From NCBI RefSeq assembly GCF_030297155.1, contig NZ_AP028067.1, positions 1,736,001 to 1,800,000 on the forward strand: a DNA stretch of 64,000 nt, given 5' to 3'. This document shows positions 8,737-17,434 of the stretch, one piece after another; the stretch's first letter is position 1; the number at the start of each line of letters is the position of its first letter. The position numbers and the translations under genes were made by a program. Below the pieces are notes generated by a model that saw nothing but the letters and a program-made list of their open reading frames with translations, was not told the origin of the DNA and searched no databases. Source of the DNA: Vibrio sp. FE10 (lineage in GTDB: Bacteria; Pseudomonadota; Gammaproteobacteria; Enterobacterales; Vibrionaceae).

Positions 8737-10926
8737 ATGTTGAAACGTAAAGCTCTGCAATTAGCAGTATCGGTCGGAATGGCCGCAATGTCTGGCGCTG
8801 TTTATGCGAATGGTTCAGACATGACGAATCCAGATTCTGGTGTCGTAGTCGGTTATTGGCACAACTGGTGTGATGGTGGTGGTTACCAAGGTGGCAATGC
8901 GCCATGTGTGACATTGGATGAAGTGAACCCAATGTACAACATCGTGAATGTGTCGTTCATGAAAGTGTACGATGTGGCGGATGGTCGAATCCCAACTTTT
9001 AAACTGGACCCAACCATTGGGCTGTCAGAACAACAATTTATTGACCAAATCTCAGAACTTAACAAGCAAGGTCGTTCTGTCCTGTTAGCGCTAGGTGGTG
9101 CAGATGCACACGTAGAATTAGAAACAGGTGATGAAAGAGCCTTTGCTGATGAGATTATTCGTCTGACTGAGCGTTACGGTTTTGATGGTCTGGATATCGA
9201 TCTGGAGCAAGCAGCGGTGACCGCAGCCAACAACCAAACTGTCATTCCTGATGCGTTAAAACTGGTGAAAGACCATTACCGTACTGAAGGTAAAAACTTC
9301 CTTATTACCATGGCACCTGAGTTTCCTTACCTGACGTCTGGTGGTAAATACGTACCTTACATCGACAATCTAGAAGGTTACTACGACTGGATTAACCCTC
9401 AGTTTTACAACCAAGGTGGCGATGGTATCTGGGTTGATGGTGTCGGTTGGATTGCTCAAAATAATGATGAATTGAAAGAAGAGTTCATCTACTACATCTC
9501 TGATTCTCTAATCAACGGTACTCGTGGCTTCCACAAGATCCTACACGACAAGCTCGTGTTTGGTATCCCTTCAAGCATTGATGCCGCTGCGACGGGTTTC
9601 GTTCAAGATCCTCAAGACTTATACGACGCGTTCGAGACCTTAACGACTCAAGGGCAACCTCTGCGCGGTGTGATGACTTGGTCTATCAACTGGGACATGG
9701 GCACTAATAAGAACGGCCAGCAATACAACGAACAGTTCATCAAAGATTACGGCCCGTTTGTCCATGGACAAGTGACACCACCACCGGTTGAAGGCGAGCC
9801 AGTACTGAAAGGTGTTGAAAATACGCGTGTGCTTCATGGGACTACATTTGACCCAATGGAAGGCGTAACAGCAACAGACAAAGAAGACGGCGATTTAACG
9901 TCTTCAATCGATGTTGATGGATATGTTGAAACAGCGGTAATCGGCACTTATGTTCTGACTTACCGAGTGAAAGACAGCGACGATAACGAAACCACCAAAG
10001 CAAGAACAGTAGAAGTTTACAGCCAAAAACCAGTCTTCGATGGCGTATCTGATGCAACAGTAATACTTGGTACTGCATTCGACCCAATGGCTGGTGTAAC
10101 GGCGAATGATGCAGAAGATGGTGACCTAACCAGTTCTATTACACACACTGGCAGTGTCGATGTGAATGAAATAGGCAACTACTCGCTTGTTTATAGTGTG
10201 ACAGACAGTGCTCATCAAACCGTCACTGCCGAACGTAAAGTGTCTGTGACTGACGGCTCTAACTGTGCAGCAGCATGGGATGCCGACACAGTTTATGTTG
10301 AAGGCGATCAAGTATCACATGATGGCTCAACATGGGGAGCTGGCTGGTACACTCGTGGCGAAGAGCCGGGAACGACAGGTGAGTGGGGCGTTTGGAGAAA
10401 GGTTTCAGATTCTTCCTGCGGTGGTAACCCTGATCCAGGTGCAGATCCTGAACTTCAAGTTTCGGGCCTTCAGTCTGAATACGCACCTGATAACGGTAAT
10501 GTCCGCTTGGATCTGACGCTGACGTCAAACGAAGCAATGGATGTGACCGCAATGGTGCTCAACAGTGCAGGTACTGTGGTTGAACAGACTAAAGTCAACC
10601 TTGTCGATAGCCAAACAATCACCATCGTTTTAAATGATGTTACCGAAGGGCAATATGCACTTGAAGTGGTTGGTACAGCATCGGATGGCGAAATGGTGAT
10701 GGTCGACAATACGTTCGCGATTAAAGAGGGCGGCGGTACAACACCACCTCCAGGTGATTACCCTCCGTATGAAGCAGGTACCAACTACGAAGCGGGCGAT
10801 ATTGTTGTGGGCAGTGACAATGGTTTATACGAATGTAAGCCTTGGCCATACACGGCTTGGTGTGCAAGCGCATCTTACGCTCCTGCAGAAAGCCAATACT
10901 GGCAAGATGCTTGGACAAAGCTGTAA
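8737..10926 (+). CDS. Secreted GH18 chitinase with Ig-like and chitin-binding modules
   Basis: A secreted endochitinase of 729 residues. The ATG at 8737 is chosen because TAAGGGA lies 9 nt upstream and it opens a clean signal peptide (MLKRKALQLAVSVGMAAMSG, cleavage after VYA). The catalytic GH18 barrel spans about residues 30-345. It has the active-site motif GFDGLDIDLE near residue 155, the substrate-site NPQFYNQGG, and GVMTWSINWD at the last strand. Two Ig-like repeats of about 80 residues follow (both with FDPM.GVTA.D.EDGDLTSSI). Next come a CBM5/12-type chitin-binding module (AAAWDADTVYVEGDQVSHDG), an FN3-like domain and a second C-terminal binding module rich in Tyr, Trp and Cys. It hydrolyses chitin outside the cell. 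It is followed by a heptamer repeat and a terminator. Confidence 0.95.
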   Translation: MLKRKALQLAVSVGMAAMSGAVYANGSDMTNPDSGVVVGYWHNWCDGGGYQGGNAPCVTLDEVNPMYNIVNVSFMKVYDVADGRIPTFKLDPTIGLSEQQFIDQISELNKQGRSVLLALGGADAHVELETGDERAFADEIIRLTERYGFDGLDIDLEQAAVTAANNQTVIPDALKLVKDHYRTEGKNFLITMAPEFPYLTSGGKYVPYIDNLEGYYDWINPQFYNQGGDGIWVDGVGWIAQNNDELKEEFIYYISDSLINGTRGFHKILHDKLVFGIPSSIDAAATGFVQDPQDLYDAFETLTTQGQPLRGVMTWSINWDMGTNKNGQQYNEQFIKDYGPFVHGQVTPPPVEGEPVLKGVENTRVLHGTTFDPMEGVTATDKEDGDLTSSIDVDGYVETAVIGTYVLTYRVKDSDDNETTKARTVEVYSQKPVFDGVSDATVILGTAFDPMAGVTANDAEDGDLTSSITHTGSVDVNEIGNYSLVYSVTDSAHQTVTAERKVSVTDGSNCAAAWDADTVYVEGDQVSHDGSTWGAGWYTRGEEPGTTGEWGVWRKVSDSSCGGNPDPGADPELQVSGLQSEYAPDNGNVRLDLTLTSNEAMDVTAMVLNSAGTVVEQTKVNLVDSQTITIVLNDVTEGQYALEVVGTASDGEMVMVDNTFAIKEGGGTTPPPGDYPPYEAGTNYEAGDIVVGSDNGLYECKPWPYTAWCASASYAPAESQYWQDAWTKL

Positions 10927-10944
10927 GTTAAGTTAATTGTGCGT

Positions 10945-11000
10945 ACTAGAAACTAGAAACTAGAAACTAGAAACTAGAAACTAGAAACTAGAAACTAGAA
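10945..11000. repeat. Perfect 8 x 7-bp tandem repeat (ACTAGAA)
   Basis: Eight uninterrupted copies of ACTAGAA lie between the chitinase stop codon and its terminator. The copies show no internal variation, which points to slipped-strand expansion. It is noncoding and 7 bp is not a multiple of three. Confidence 0.97.
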
Positions 11001-11012
11001 ACGTAAACGATC

Positions 11013-11043
11013 AAAGAGAGGCCATGTGCCTCTCTTTTTTTGT
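11013..11043 (+). terminator. Rho-independent terminator of the chitinase gene
   Basis: AAAGAGAGGC (11013-11022) and GCCTCTCTTT (11028-11037) pair as a 10-bp stem with a 5-nt loop. A run of T residues follows. Confidence 0.93.
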
Positions 11044-11175
11044 TGTCACACATAATGGCTAAGTCGATAGGGGACTTTGTTTTAGATCAAAATAAGAGTG
11101 ATTATCAATTGTATTACTTGTTCCAAAGTTGCACTATGCGCTCACTGAATTTTCAAATTTGTGAATATGTAAATA

Positions 11176-12096
11176 ATGAATCTAGCGCAAGTCGACCTCA
11201 ACCTCTTAGTCATCTTAAAGCACCTTTTAGAAGAAAAGCATGTGTCCAATACGGCGTTAGCGCTTGATATGAGCCAGCCAACGGTGAGTCGTTCGCTGCA
11301 AAAACTGCGCACTGTATTTAACGATGATTTGTTGGTGAGAGCGGCTTATGGCTATGAATTAACGCCAAAAGCGGAAGCGATTAAACAAGATCTTAACTCT
11401 GTACTTACGCGCTTGGAAAAGCTGGTTCACGGAGACGTATTTGAACCTGAGACTAGTGATAATACTGTTCGCTTTTTTGGCTTGGTTCCTCAGGTTTCAC
11501 ACTTGTTGCCAAAAGTAGTGGCGCAAATTCGAAAACAAGCACCGAATATGGTTGTCGACATCGACTCGATCCCTAAACGTCACTTCGAACCTTTGCTGTC
11601 GGGCGATGCGCACTTCGTGTTGTCAACACATGAGCCGTTAAGCTCTGAGCAGAACCTGTATCGAATGTTCGTGATCAGTCGCGATTACCGTCTGTTAATG
11701 AGCAAAGACCATCCGCTGGCAGACAAAGAGATCACGGTCGATGATTTACTTAACAGCCAACTAGGTCAGATTTCGCTACAAGGGGACAAGAAACTCTCCA
11801 TTGAAAATCGCTTTAAAGATTTAGGCTTAATTGATAAGCAGCGCCAGCTATCGATCCCAATTCAGCTGTCCAACTTCAACATTGCTGCGGATATCGCTGA
11901 GACGACCGACATCATCTTCCACTTGCCAACACCGTTTGCTATACAAGCGGCCAAGCAACGTGACTTAATTTGTAAACGTGTGCCGAAAGCGATCAGAAGC
12001 CCGTCAGAAGATGTGTACCTTTACTGGCATAAACGTTTCCACAATGATCCTATGTGTCGATGGGTTCGCAATCTATTTAAAGAGATATACACCTGA
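11176..12096 (+). CDS. LysR-family transcriptional regulator
   Basis: A regulator of 306 residues. The N-terminal winged helix-turn-helix (residues about 1-62) includes DLNLLVILKHLLEEKHVSNT and ALDMSQPTVSRSLQKLR. The C-terminal effector-binding domain (about 90-300) resembles the NodD/LeuO-like branch and not the CysB branch. It stands between the chitinase and a Fur-boxed TonB receptor, all in the same direction. It could regulate either, or a distant target, and the sequence does not decide. The start MNLAQVDLNLL fits the usual LysR length and an upstream start in another frame was rejected. Confidence 0.88.
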   Translation: MNLAQVDLNLLVILKHLLEEKHVSNTALALDMSQPTVSRSLQKLRTVFNDDLLVRAAYGYELTPKAEAIKQDLNSVLTRLEKLVHGDVFEPETSDNTVRFFGLVPQVSHLLPKVVAQIRKQAPNMVVDIDSIPKRHFEPLLSGDAHFVLSTHEPLSSEQNLYRMFVISRDYRLLMSKDHPLADKEITVDDLLNSQLGQISLQGDKKLSIENRFKDLGLIDKQRQLSIPIQLSNFNIAADIAETTDIIFHLPTPFAIQAAKQRDLICKRVPKAIRSPSEDVYLYWHKRFHNDPMCRWVRNLFKEIYT

Positions 12097-12235
12097 TTTA
12101 TCTGGGTGGTGAATGTGATTTTAATAGTGCTATTGAAATGAATATGTCTTTGTTCTGTTATTTGAAAGGTGAATAGCGAGAATCAATTTTTGGTATGAAA
12201 CTTTCGTTGATAAGAATGGTACTAGGTTGTTTAAT

Positions 12236-12254
12236 GCAAACCATTATCATTACC
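12236..12254 (-). promoter_or_regulatory. Putative Fur box upstream of TonB receptor
   Basis: GCAAACCATTATCATTACC reads on the other strand as the hexamer series GGTAAT-GATAAT-GGTTTG. This is close to the Fur consensus of three GATAAT-like hexamers. It lies 15-42 nt upstream of the candidate start codons of the receptor gene. Binding is predicted by pattern only. Confidence 0.7.
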
Positions 12255-12277
12255 AATCACATATAAGAATGAATATC

Positions 12278-14326
12278 ATGTCTGAGAGATCCCTTTTGAT
12301 TCGCAAACCTCTTTTGGTTCGTAAACCCCTTTCGATCGCAGTCGCTGTTATTTGTACGTCACTTTCGGCTAACGTGTTAGCGCAAGAAGAAGCACAAGCG
12401 ACCGATGAACAAATGGTGGTTACGGCAACTCGTACTGAGATGGCACTAAAACAAGCACCAGCTTCAATGTCGGTTATCACCGCTCAAGATATCGAAGACA
12501 GCCCTGGTATTACCTTGGCTGACATCGTTGCTGAATCAACGAGTGTTGAGTCTGACTTCGATAGCACACGTGCTGGCCGTCAAATGATCTCTATTCGTGG
12601 TATGGATTCTGATTACACGCTTATCATGGTCAATGGCCGTCGTTTAAGCTCAGCAAGCGCCATCATCCGTGGTAACGATTTCGACCTTTCTACCATTCCT
12701 GCTGATTCAATCGAGCGTGTTGAAATCATCCGTGGCCCAATGTCTGCACTTTACGGTTCAGATGGCATGGGCGGCACAATCAACATCATCACCAAAGCTC
12801 CGGAAAATGATTGGAGTTCAACGCTAAGCATGGACACTTCTTCACCGTTAGATGGTGATGGGGGGGAAGAGTACTCGATGGGCTTCACGACCTCTGGGGC
12901 TCTAATTGAAGATGAGTTGTTTGCACGCGTTTCTGTGAACCAAACTAGTCGCAATGCGTGGCAGCCATACTCTGGTACACACAGCTCTGGTTACGAACGT
13001 TCAGATGTTACGGCTTTAGAAGAACGTGACACATTAAGCTTACTCGCAAGCCTGACTTGGAATGCGACAGACAATCAAACGATCGACTTTGATTTTGGTT
13101 ACAGCGACGACGAACGTGAATCAGCGGCAGAAAGCGCAAAATCGGTTATTGAGTCAGACACTCGCGTAGTTCGCAACAGCCAAGCGATTACACACAGTGG
13201 TTTCTGGAGTTGGGGTGATACTCAAGTGCGTTACTCTCGCGAGAACGTGACCGATAACGATGCGGCTGATCTAGGCAACAATTTCAGCAGCGATATCGAA
13301 GAGCTAACTCAAATTGTTGAAGCATCTGCGACCACTTACCTTGGCGACAGCCACACGCTTACGTTTGGTATGGATTACCAGTTAAGTGAATTAACTAACA
13401 AAGAAAACCTATCCAGCGGAACATCTGAAGCGTATCAAGGCGCGTTGTTTGTTCAAGACCAATGGGTAATGACGGACAAACTAACCGCAACGATCGGTGG
13501 CCGTCTGGATAAACACGAATTGTACGGTGAAGAGTTTAGCCCGCGCGTATATCTAGTTCATCAAACGACCAATGACCTCATCATCAAAGGTGGTGTAGGC
13601 AAAGCGTTCAAAGCACCAACATTGACTCAAAACCAATCTGATTACACAGTATCAAGCTGTAAGGGTGGGTGTGCGTTGGTGGGTAATGAAGACCTAAACC
13701 CAGAAACCAGCATCAACTACGAACTTGCGACGGTATACACGCAACCACGTTGGAATGTAGAAGCGGCGTTATTCCGTAACGAAATTAATGACCTTATCGA
13801 AAGAACACAAGGTTACTGCCCGCAAGGTGGTGATTGGAACGAAAGTGCTCTTCAATGTGAAAACCCTGACGGTACACCAACGGGGGATTTAGGCGCGAAG
13901 ACGTACCAAAACGTGTCTGAAGCCATTATTCAAGGTGTTGAGTTGGGCGGTATGTACCAAATCTCGGATGAATGGGCGATGTCTGGTAACTACACTTACT
14001 TGGATACAGAAGATAAATCGACAGGTGAACAACTTCTTGAGCGTTACAAGCATTCTGGCTTTGTTAAGCTTAACTGGAGCCCAACTTATGACCTAAGCAC
14101 TTTTGTGAGTGCGCGTTACCGTGGCGAACGTCAGATTGACAGTGACCTAACTCAAGATGCTTACACAACATTGAACATTGGTACGGTTTACAACTTGAAT
14201 GATTCTGTGCGACTACGTGCAGGTATCTCAAACCTAACGGACGAGTCAGTATCGGAAGAGTTAGAGTACATTGGTTATGTGGAAGAGCCACGTACTTACT
14301 ATGTAGGTATGACTGCAGATTTCTAA
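12278..14326 (+). CDS. TonB-dependent outer-membrane receptor, Cir/IrgA/FepA type
   Basis: An iron-siderophore receptor of about 682 residues. The start is either ATG 12278 (used here) or ATG 12269. A signal peptide ends at about ANVLA-QEEA, and a TonB box-like EQMVVTAT follows. The plug domain (about 40-165) has MISIRGMDSDYTLIMVNGRR and VEIIRGPMSALYGSDGMGG, typical of catecholate receptors such as Cir and IrgA. The beta-barrel has disulfide-type cysteine pairs (SCKGGCALVG; YCPQGGDW...QCENPDG) and ends in an aromatic residue (TADF). There are no siderophore synthesis genes beside it and it is far from the NRPS locus, so it probably takes up catecholate or degraded siderophores made by other cells. 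Control by Fur is inferred. Confidence 0.9.
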   Translation: MSERSLLIRKPLLVRKPLSIAVAVICTSLSANVLAQEEAQATDEQMVVTATRTEMALKQAPASMSVITAQDIEDSPGITLADIVAESTSVESDFDSTRAGRQMISIRGMDSDYTLIMVNGRRLSSASAIIRGNDFDLSTIPADSIERVEIIRGPMSALYGSDGMGGTINIITKAPENDWSSTLSMDTSSPLDGDGGEEYSMGFTTSGALIEDELFARVSVNQTSRNAWQPYSGTHSSGYERSDVTALEERDTLSLLASLTWNATDNQTIDFDFGYSDDERESAAESAKSVIESDTRVVRNSQAITHSGFWSWGDTQVRYSRENVTDNDAADLGNNFSSDIEELTQIVEASATTYLGDSHTLTFGMDYQLSELTNKENLSSGTSEAYQGALFVQDQWVMTDKLTATIGGRLDKHELYGEEFSPRVYLVHQTTNDLIIKGGVGKAFKAPTLTQNQSDYTVSSCKGGCALVGNEDLNPETSINYELATVYTQPRWNVEAALFRNEINDLIERTQGYCPQGGDWNESALQCENPDGTPTGDLGAKTYQNVSEAIIQGVELGGMYQISDEWAMSGNYTYLDTEDKSTGEQLLERYKHSGFVKLNWSPTYDLSTFVSARYRGERQIDSDLTQDAYTTLNIGTVYNLNDSVRLRAGISNLTDESVSEELEYIGYVEEPRTYYVGMTADF

Positions 14327-14371
14327 TTTGGTATGAGTGATTTTACTCGCTAAATTGATAAGCAATAAGAC

Positions 14372-14428
14372 AAAGAACCCACACTGGCTGGATACTCTAT
14401 AAAGAGATTGGCGAGTGTGGGTTCTTTT
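14372..14428. terminator. Bidirectional terminator between receptor and methyltransferase
   Basis: AAAGAACCCACACT (14372-14385) pairs perfectly with AGTGTGGGTTCTTT (14414-14427), a 14-bp stem with a 28-nt loop that can itself fold partly. T residues follow on the right and A residues precede on the left, so it can serve both convergent genes. Confidence 0.88.
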
Positions 14429-14473
14429 AATTTGGGTGCTCGTAACTAGAGTGAGCATAGGTGTCGAAAAGTG

Positions 14474-15217
14474 TTAGCTTTTTACACAAGTGATCAAAGC
14501 ATTGCCTGACAAGTTATCCCATGGAAGTAACTTATCGTAATCGTGTTCAAAGATATGAACCTCGAAGTAGGGCTTCAGTATTTCAATCAACTCTTTAAAC
14601 GAAAACGCGACCATAGGGTGTTCATCATTCCAAATTTGCGTTTCACCCGCCGTCGTCTTTTCAATACTTAACTTTAACGCTTGCTTGCTACCTTCACCTG
14701 AGTAATACCAACCTGAACGAAAGGTGAAATCATCTTGTTCTTGGTTGGCCGTATGTCGAACAAACAAGTCGTTGCTGATTTTCTCTTTGTCGACTACGTT
14801 GAAGCAGAACACACCTTCGGGTTTCAAGGCTCGGTGCACACTTGCAATGCACTCTTTTAGTTTATCGAGACCGTCGTTGTAATGGATTGAATATAAGAAA
14901 CAGGTGATCAAGTCGAGTGGCTCAGAGACTTCAAAGTTACTCATGTTCTGCACTGAGAAGTTAGCTTCAGGGCAACGAACTTGAGCGATATCGAGCATCG
15001 GTTTATTCAGATCAAGGCCATTACTTTGATAGCCGTAATCAATAAAATGACGAACGTGTGGTCCTGTGCCACATCCAAGGTCTAGGTGAGTTATTCCTTT
15101 ATTTCCAAAAATCTGATGTAGCCTACGAACGCAGTCACTCTGCGCTTGGTAGTCAATATCGACACACATTAAATCATAGTAACCGGATAGGTCGGTATAG
15201 AGTGCGTTGGCGGACAT
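14474..15217 (-). CDS. SAM-dependent class I methyltransferase
   Basis: A protein of 247 residues from the ATG at 15217, which has GCAGG upstream. A second ATG at 15232 adds five residues. The Rossmann methyltransferase fold shows motif I HLDLGCGTGPHVRHF near residue 47, an acidic residue in SNGLDLNKP at the end of strand 2, and the post-motif segment LITCFLYSIHYNDG. It uses S-adenosylmethionine to methylate an unidentified small molecule. C-terminal features (FKELIEILKPYFEVHIFEHD) match the Methyltransf_25/11 families. It is a single gene with a shared terminator downstream and no functional link to its neighbours. Confidence 0.85.
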   Translation of the reverse strand: MSANALYTDLSGYYDLMCVDIDYQAQSDCVRRLHQIFGNKGITHLDLGCGTGPHVRHFIDYGYQSNGLDLNKPMLDIAQVRCPEANFSVQNMSNFEVSEPLDLITCFLYSIHYNDGLDKLKECIASVHRALKPEGVFCFNVVDKEKISNDLFVRHTANQEQDDFTFRSGWYYSGEGSKQALKLSIEKTTAGETQIWNDEHPMVAFSFKELIEILKPYFEVHIFEHDYDKLLPWDNLSGNALITCVKS

Positions 15218-15343
15218 GTTTGCCTGCAGCATAAGCTGAAAAAATTGGGGTGGCGCATAGTAAACTAGAACCTAAAAATAACAAGAAAATCTTGGGTCAA
15301 TTGACAGGCTTAAATGACCTTTTCTTGATGCTTAGCAATTGTT

Positions 15344-16669
15344 TCATGAACCACACTCTACACATGCACCTACGTGGTTTACCGAGACTCTATTTTTTCC
15401 GTTTGATTTAGCACGATAGAGCGCGTCATCTGTAACTCGAATCAACGTATTGAGGGAGTTACTGGTACGAACGATGCAGCTGTCGGTAATGCCAATACTG
15501 ACGCTTGATTGAAACTTGGTGCGATTGAACCCAAAGAATTGACGAGTTCGAAACTCTTCGCAAATACGTTCACCCACCACGCGTGCTTGAGAATCTGCAG
15601 TATCGAGGGCGGACGCGTGAGTCGTGCGCTTTTTTGGGAAAAAGACGATAAATTCTTCGCCACCCCAACGTCCAACCACGCCGTTCAAGGCTTTAACGTG
15701 CTTCTTAATGGTATTCGCGAGGGTGCGAATTACATCGTCACCAACACTGTGCCCAAATTGGTCGTTAATCTTTTTGAAGTCATCAATATCAAACAGTAGG
15801 CAAGACATCTCGGTTTGTTCTTTTAACGGCTTTTTTAACCAATCGTAAATGGCACTGCGGTTGAACACCTGCGTTAAGTCGTCGTGAAGTGCGCGGTGCA
15901 TGAGTTCTTGTTCCAATATCACCTTATCGGAAACGTCTTCTACTACCACTTGAATGGCTTTCTCGCCTTCCCAGTTGATGATGTTGTCGTAGATATTGAA
16001 GTGCTTTTTATTGCCATCAAAACATTGGTTTTCAACCACCGAACTGAAGCTTGGCGTATCACCGGCAAGAATACTCTGGCTACGTCTCATGGCGTTGATA
16101 CGATTGTCCGGCGGAATAATTGAAATGATGGAATCCATGGCAAGCACATCTTCTATTGATTTGGCGCCTTGCATTTCGACCCACGCTTGATTGACCATAA
16201 GCGGTTTGAAGTTTCGATGTACGAGCACGCCTTGTTTAGAGCTATTGAGCAGAGCTCGATACATCTGATCTTTTTCTTTATGGCGTCGCTCTGCGGCGAT
16301 GACAGACGTGATATCAATGAGCATGACGCGAAGTGCAGGGCGATTATTGACCATAATGCATTGAGCGAGGCTGAACAATGAGAGGAAATTTCCTTTCACG
16401 GGGACATCTGTATAGATCTTACCGTTTTGCAATTGGCCTTTAATCGCAGAAAGGTAACGTTCACGGACTGAGCCGTGATAATGCTTGGGTACTAGTGAGT
16501 AGACAAAATTGACGTTGTTTAAAAGAGCTTCGCGGGTATCGTAACCGAAGATTTTGGCGATGTTTTGGTCGACATCGATGACACGGTGATCTTGCAGTGT
16601 AATGTAGCCCTGTGCAGAATCGAAATTCTGGCAAGGTATGGCTGTGGTTAAATCTAATTGGATACTCAT
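15344..16669 (-). CDS. PAS-PAS-GGDEF diguanylate cyclase
   Basis: A protein of 441 residues. Two PAS-like sensor regions (about 10-130 and 140-255; the first begins QNFDSAQGYITLQDHRVIDV) are followed by a GGDEF domain (about 270-430). The active-site sequence is GRWGGEEFIVFFP, so the catalytic signature GGEEF is intact. The product would be cyclic di-GMP, which promotes attached growth in vibrios. The position five residues before the signature reads ALNG instead of RxxD, so the allosteric inhibition site is absent. No transmembrane segment is visible, so it should sense a cytoplasmic signal. It is divergent from the GNAT gene at 16896. Confidence 0.9.
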   Translation of the reverse strand: MSIQLDLTTAIPCQNFDSAQGYITLQDHRVIDVDQNIAKIFGYDTREALLNNVNFVYSLVPKHYHGSVRERYLSAIKGQLQNGKIYTDVPVKGNFLSLFSLAQCIMVNNRPALRVMLIDITSVIAAERRHKEKDQMYRALLNSSKQGVLVHRNFKPLMVNQAWVEMQGAKSIEDVLAMDSIISIIPPDNRINAMRRSQSILAGDTPSFSSVVENQCFDGNKKHFNIYDNIINWEGEKAIQVVVEDVSDKVILEQELMHRALHDDLTQVFNRSAIYDWLKKPLKEQTEMSCLLFDIDDFKKINDQFGHSVGDDVIRTLANTIKKHVKALNGVVGRWGGEEFIVFFPKKRTTHASALDTADSQARVVGERICEEFRTRQFFGFNRTKFQSSVSIGITDSCIVRTSNSLNTLIRVTDDALYRAKSNGKNRVSVNHVGACVECGS

Positions 16670-16895
16670 ATTGACCTGACTACTTATCCTCTCACCGGAA
16701 ACAGGTGCTTTTTATTAATGGTGGTGTCGTGAATAGATTTTGATTGCTGTATATCGGCAAAGTCTTTAAACACGCAGCACGACAAATGTCGCGAGACTAT
16801 GTAAGTAAAGTATGATATTCGTAATCTTTCGAGGGTAGCGTAATTTTACTGTATCTAAAACGGATTAAGAAATTATTAAGGATAATTAAAGGGTT

Positions 16896-17354
16896 ATGGA
16901 AATAAAAATTGATGACTTGTCGGGTGGCGAAGTGATTGGACTACTGGAAGAGCACTTAGCTGACATGTATGCAACATCGCCACCAGAAAGTGTTCATGCG
17001 CTTGATCTTGATGGACTCAAGTCGCCAGAGATAACGTTTTTTAGCGCTTGGAAAGACAGCCAGTTATTGGGATGCGTCGCGATTAAAGAGCTGGATACTC
17101 AACATGCTGAACTTAAATCAATGAGAACCACTCAGCTTGCTCGAAACTCTGGTGTGGCTAGTCAACTTTTACAACACGTTTTAGATACAGCCAGCGCTCG
17201 TCAATATCGACAAATCAGCTTAGAGACCGGTTCTGAAGACTACTTTAAACCTGCCCGCAACTTATACGAGAAGTTTGGCTTTGGTTACTGTGAACCTTTT
17301 GCCGATTATGAGTTAGATCCTTACAGCCAGTTTATGAGTATCGAACTGGGTTAG
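16896..17354 (+). CDS. GNAT-family N-acetyltransferase
   Basis: A small cytoplasmic acetyltransferase of 152 residues. The acetyl-CoA-binding core is visible as ELKSMRTTQLARNSGVASQL (motif A, about residues 71-90). NLYEKFGFGYCEPFADYELD near the C-terminus is the motif B region common to GNAT enzymes of the PhnO/YedL-like group. The acceptor is unknown. The ATG at 16896 follows AAAGGG at a short spacing. It is monocistronic and ends at a strong bidirectional terminator shared with the convergent subtilase gene. Confidence 0.85.
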   Translation: MEIKIDDLSGGEVIGLLEEHLADMYATSPPESVHALDLDGLKSPEITFFSAWKDSQLLGCVAIKELDTQHAELKSMRTTQLARNSGVASQLLQHVLDTASARQYRQISLETGSEDYFKPARNLYEKFGFGYCEPFADYELDPYSQFMSIELG

Positions 17355-17370
17355 TAGAAGCTTAAAAGAA

Positions 17371-17397
17371 AAAAGGTTGCCGAAAGCAACCTTTTTT
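17371..17397. terminator. Bidirectional rho-independent terminator
   Basis: AAAAGGTTGC (17371-17380) and GCAACCTTTT (17386-17395) form a 10-bp stem with a CGAAA loop. A residues precede it and T residues follow. It serves the GNAT gene and the convergent subtilase gene. Confidence 0.93.
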
Positions 17398-17434
17398 AAT
17401 TATGAATCAATAGGTAACGATAATGGTTAAAACG

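Noticed and set aside
8663..8932. Antisense open frame of 89 codons, His-rich, at the chitinase start
   Set aside because: It overlaps the chitinase signal peptide and catalytic domain. The His-rich composition is a by-product of the coding strand.
9790..10255. Internal repeats in the chitinase as a possible duplication artefact
   Set aside because: The two repeats are divergent Ig-like modules, a common architecture in secreted chitinases.
10945..11000. Tandem repeats as a possible CRISPR or iteron array
   Set aside because: The units are 7 bp with no spacers, no cas genes and no Rep gene nearby. It is a simple microsatellite.
11176..12096. LysR gene as irgB, the activator of an irgA receptor
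   Set aside because: irgB is divergent from irgA, whereas here the genes are in tandem. The HTH resembles the NodD/LeuO branch, so the name is not justified.
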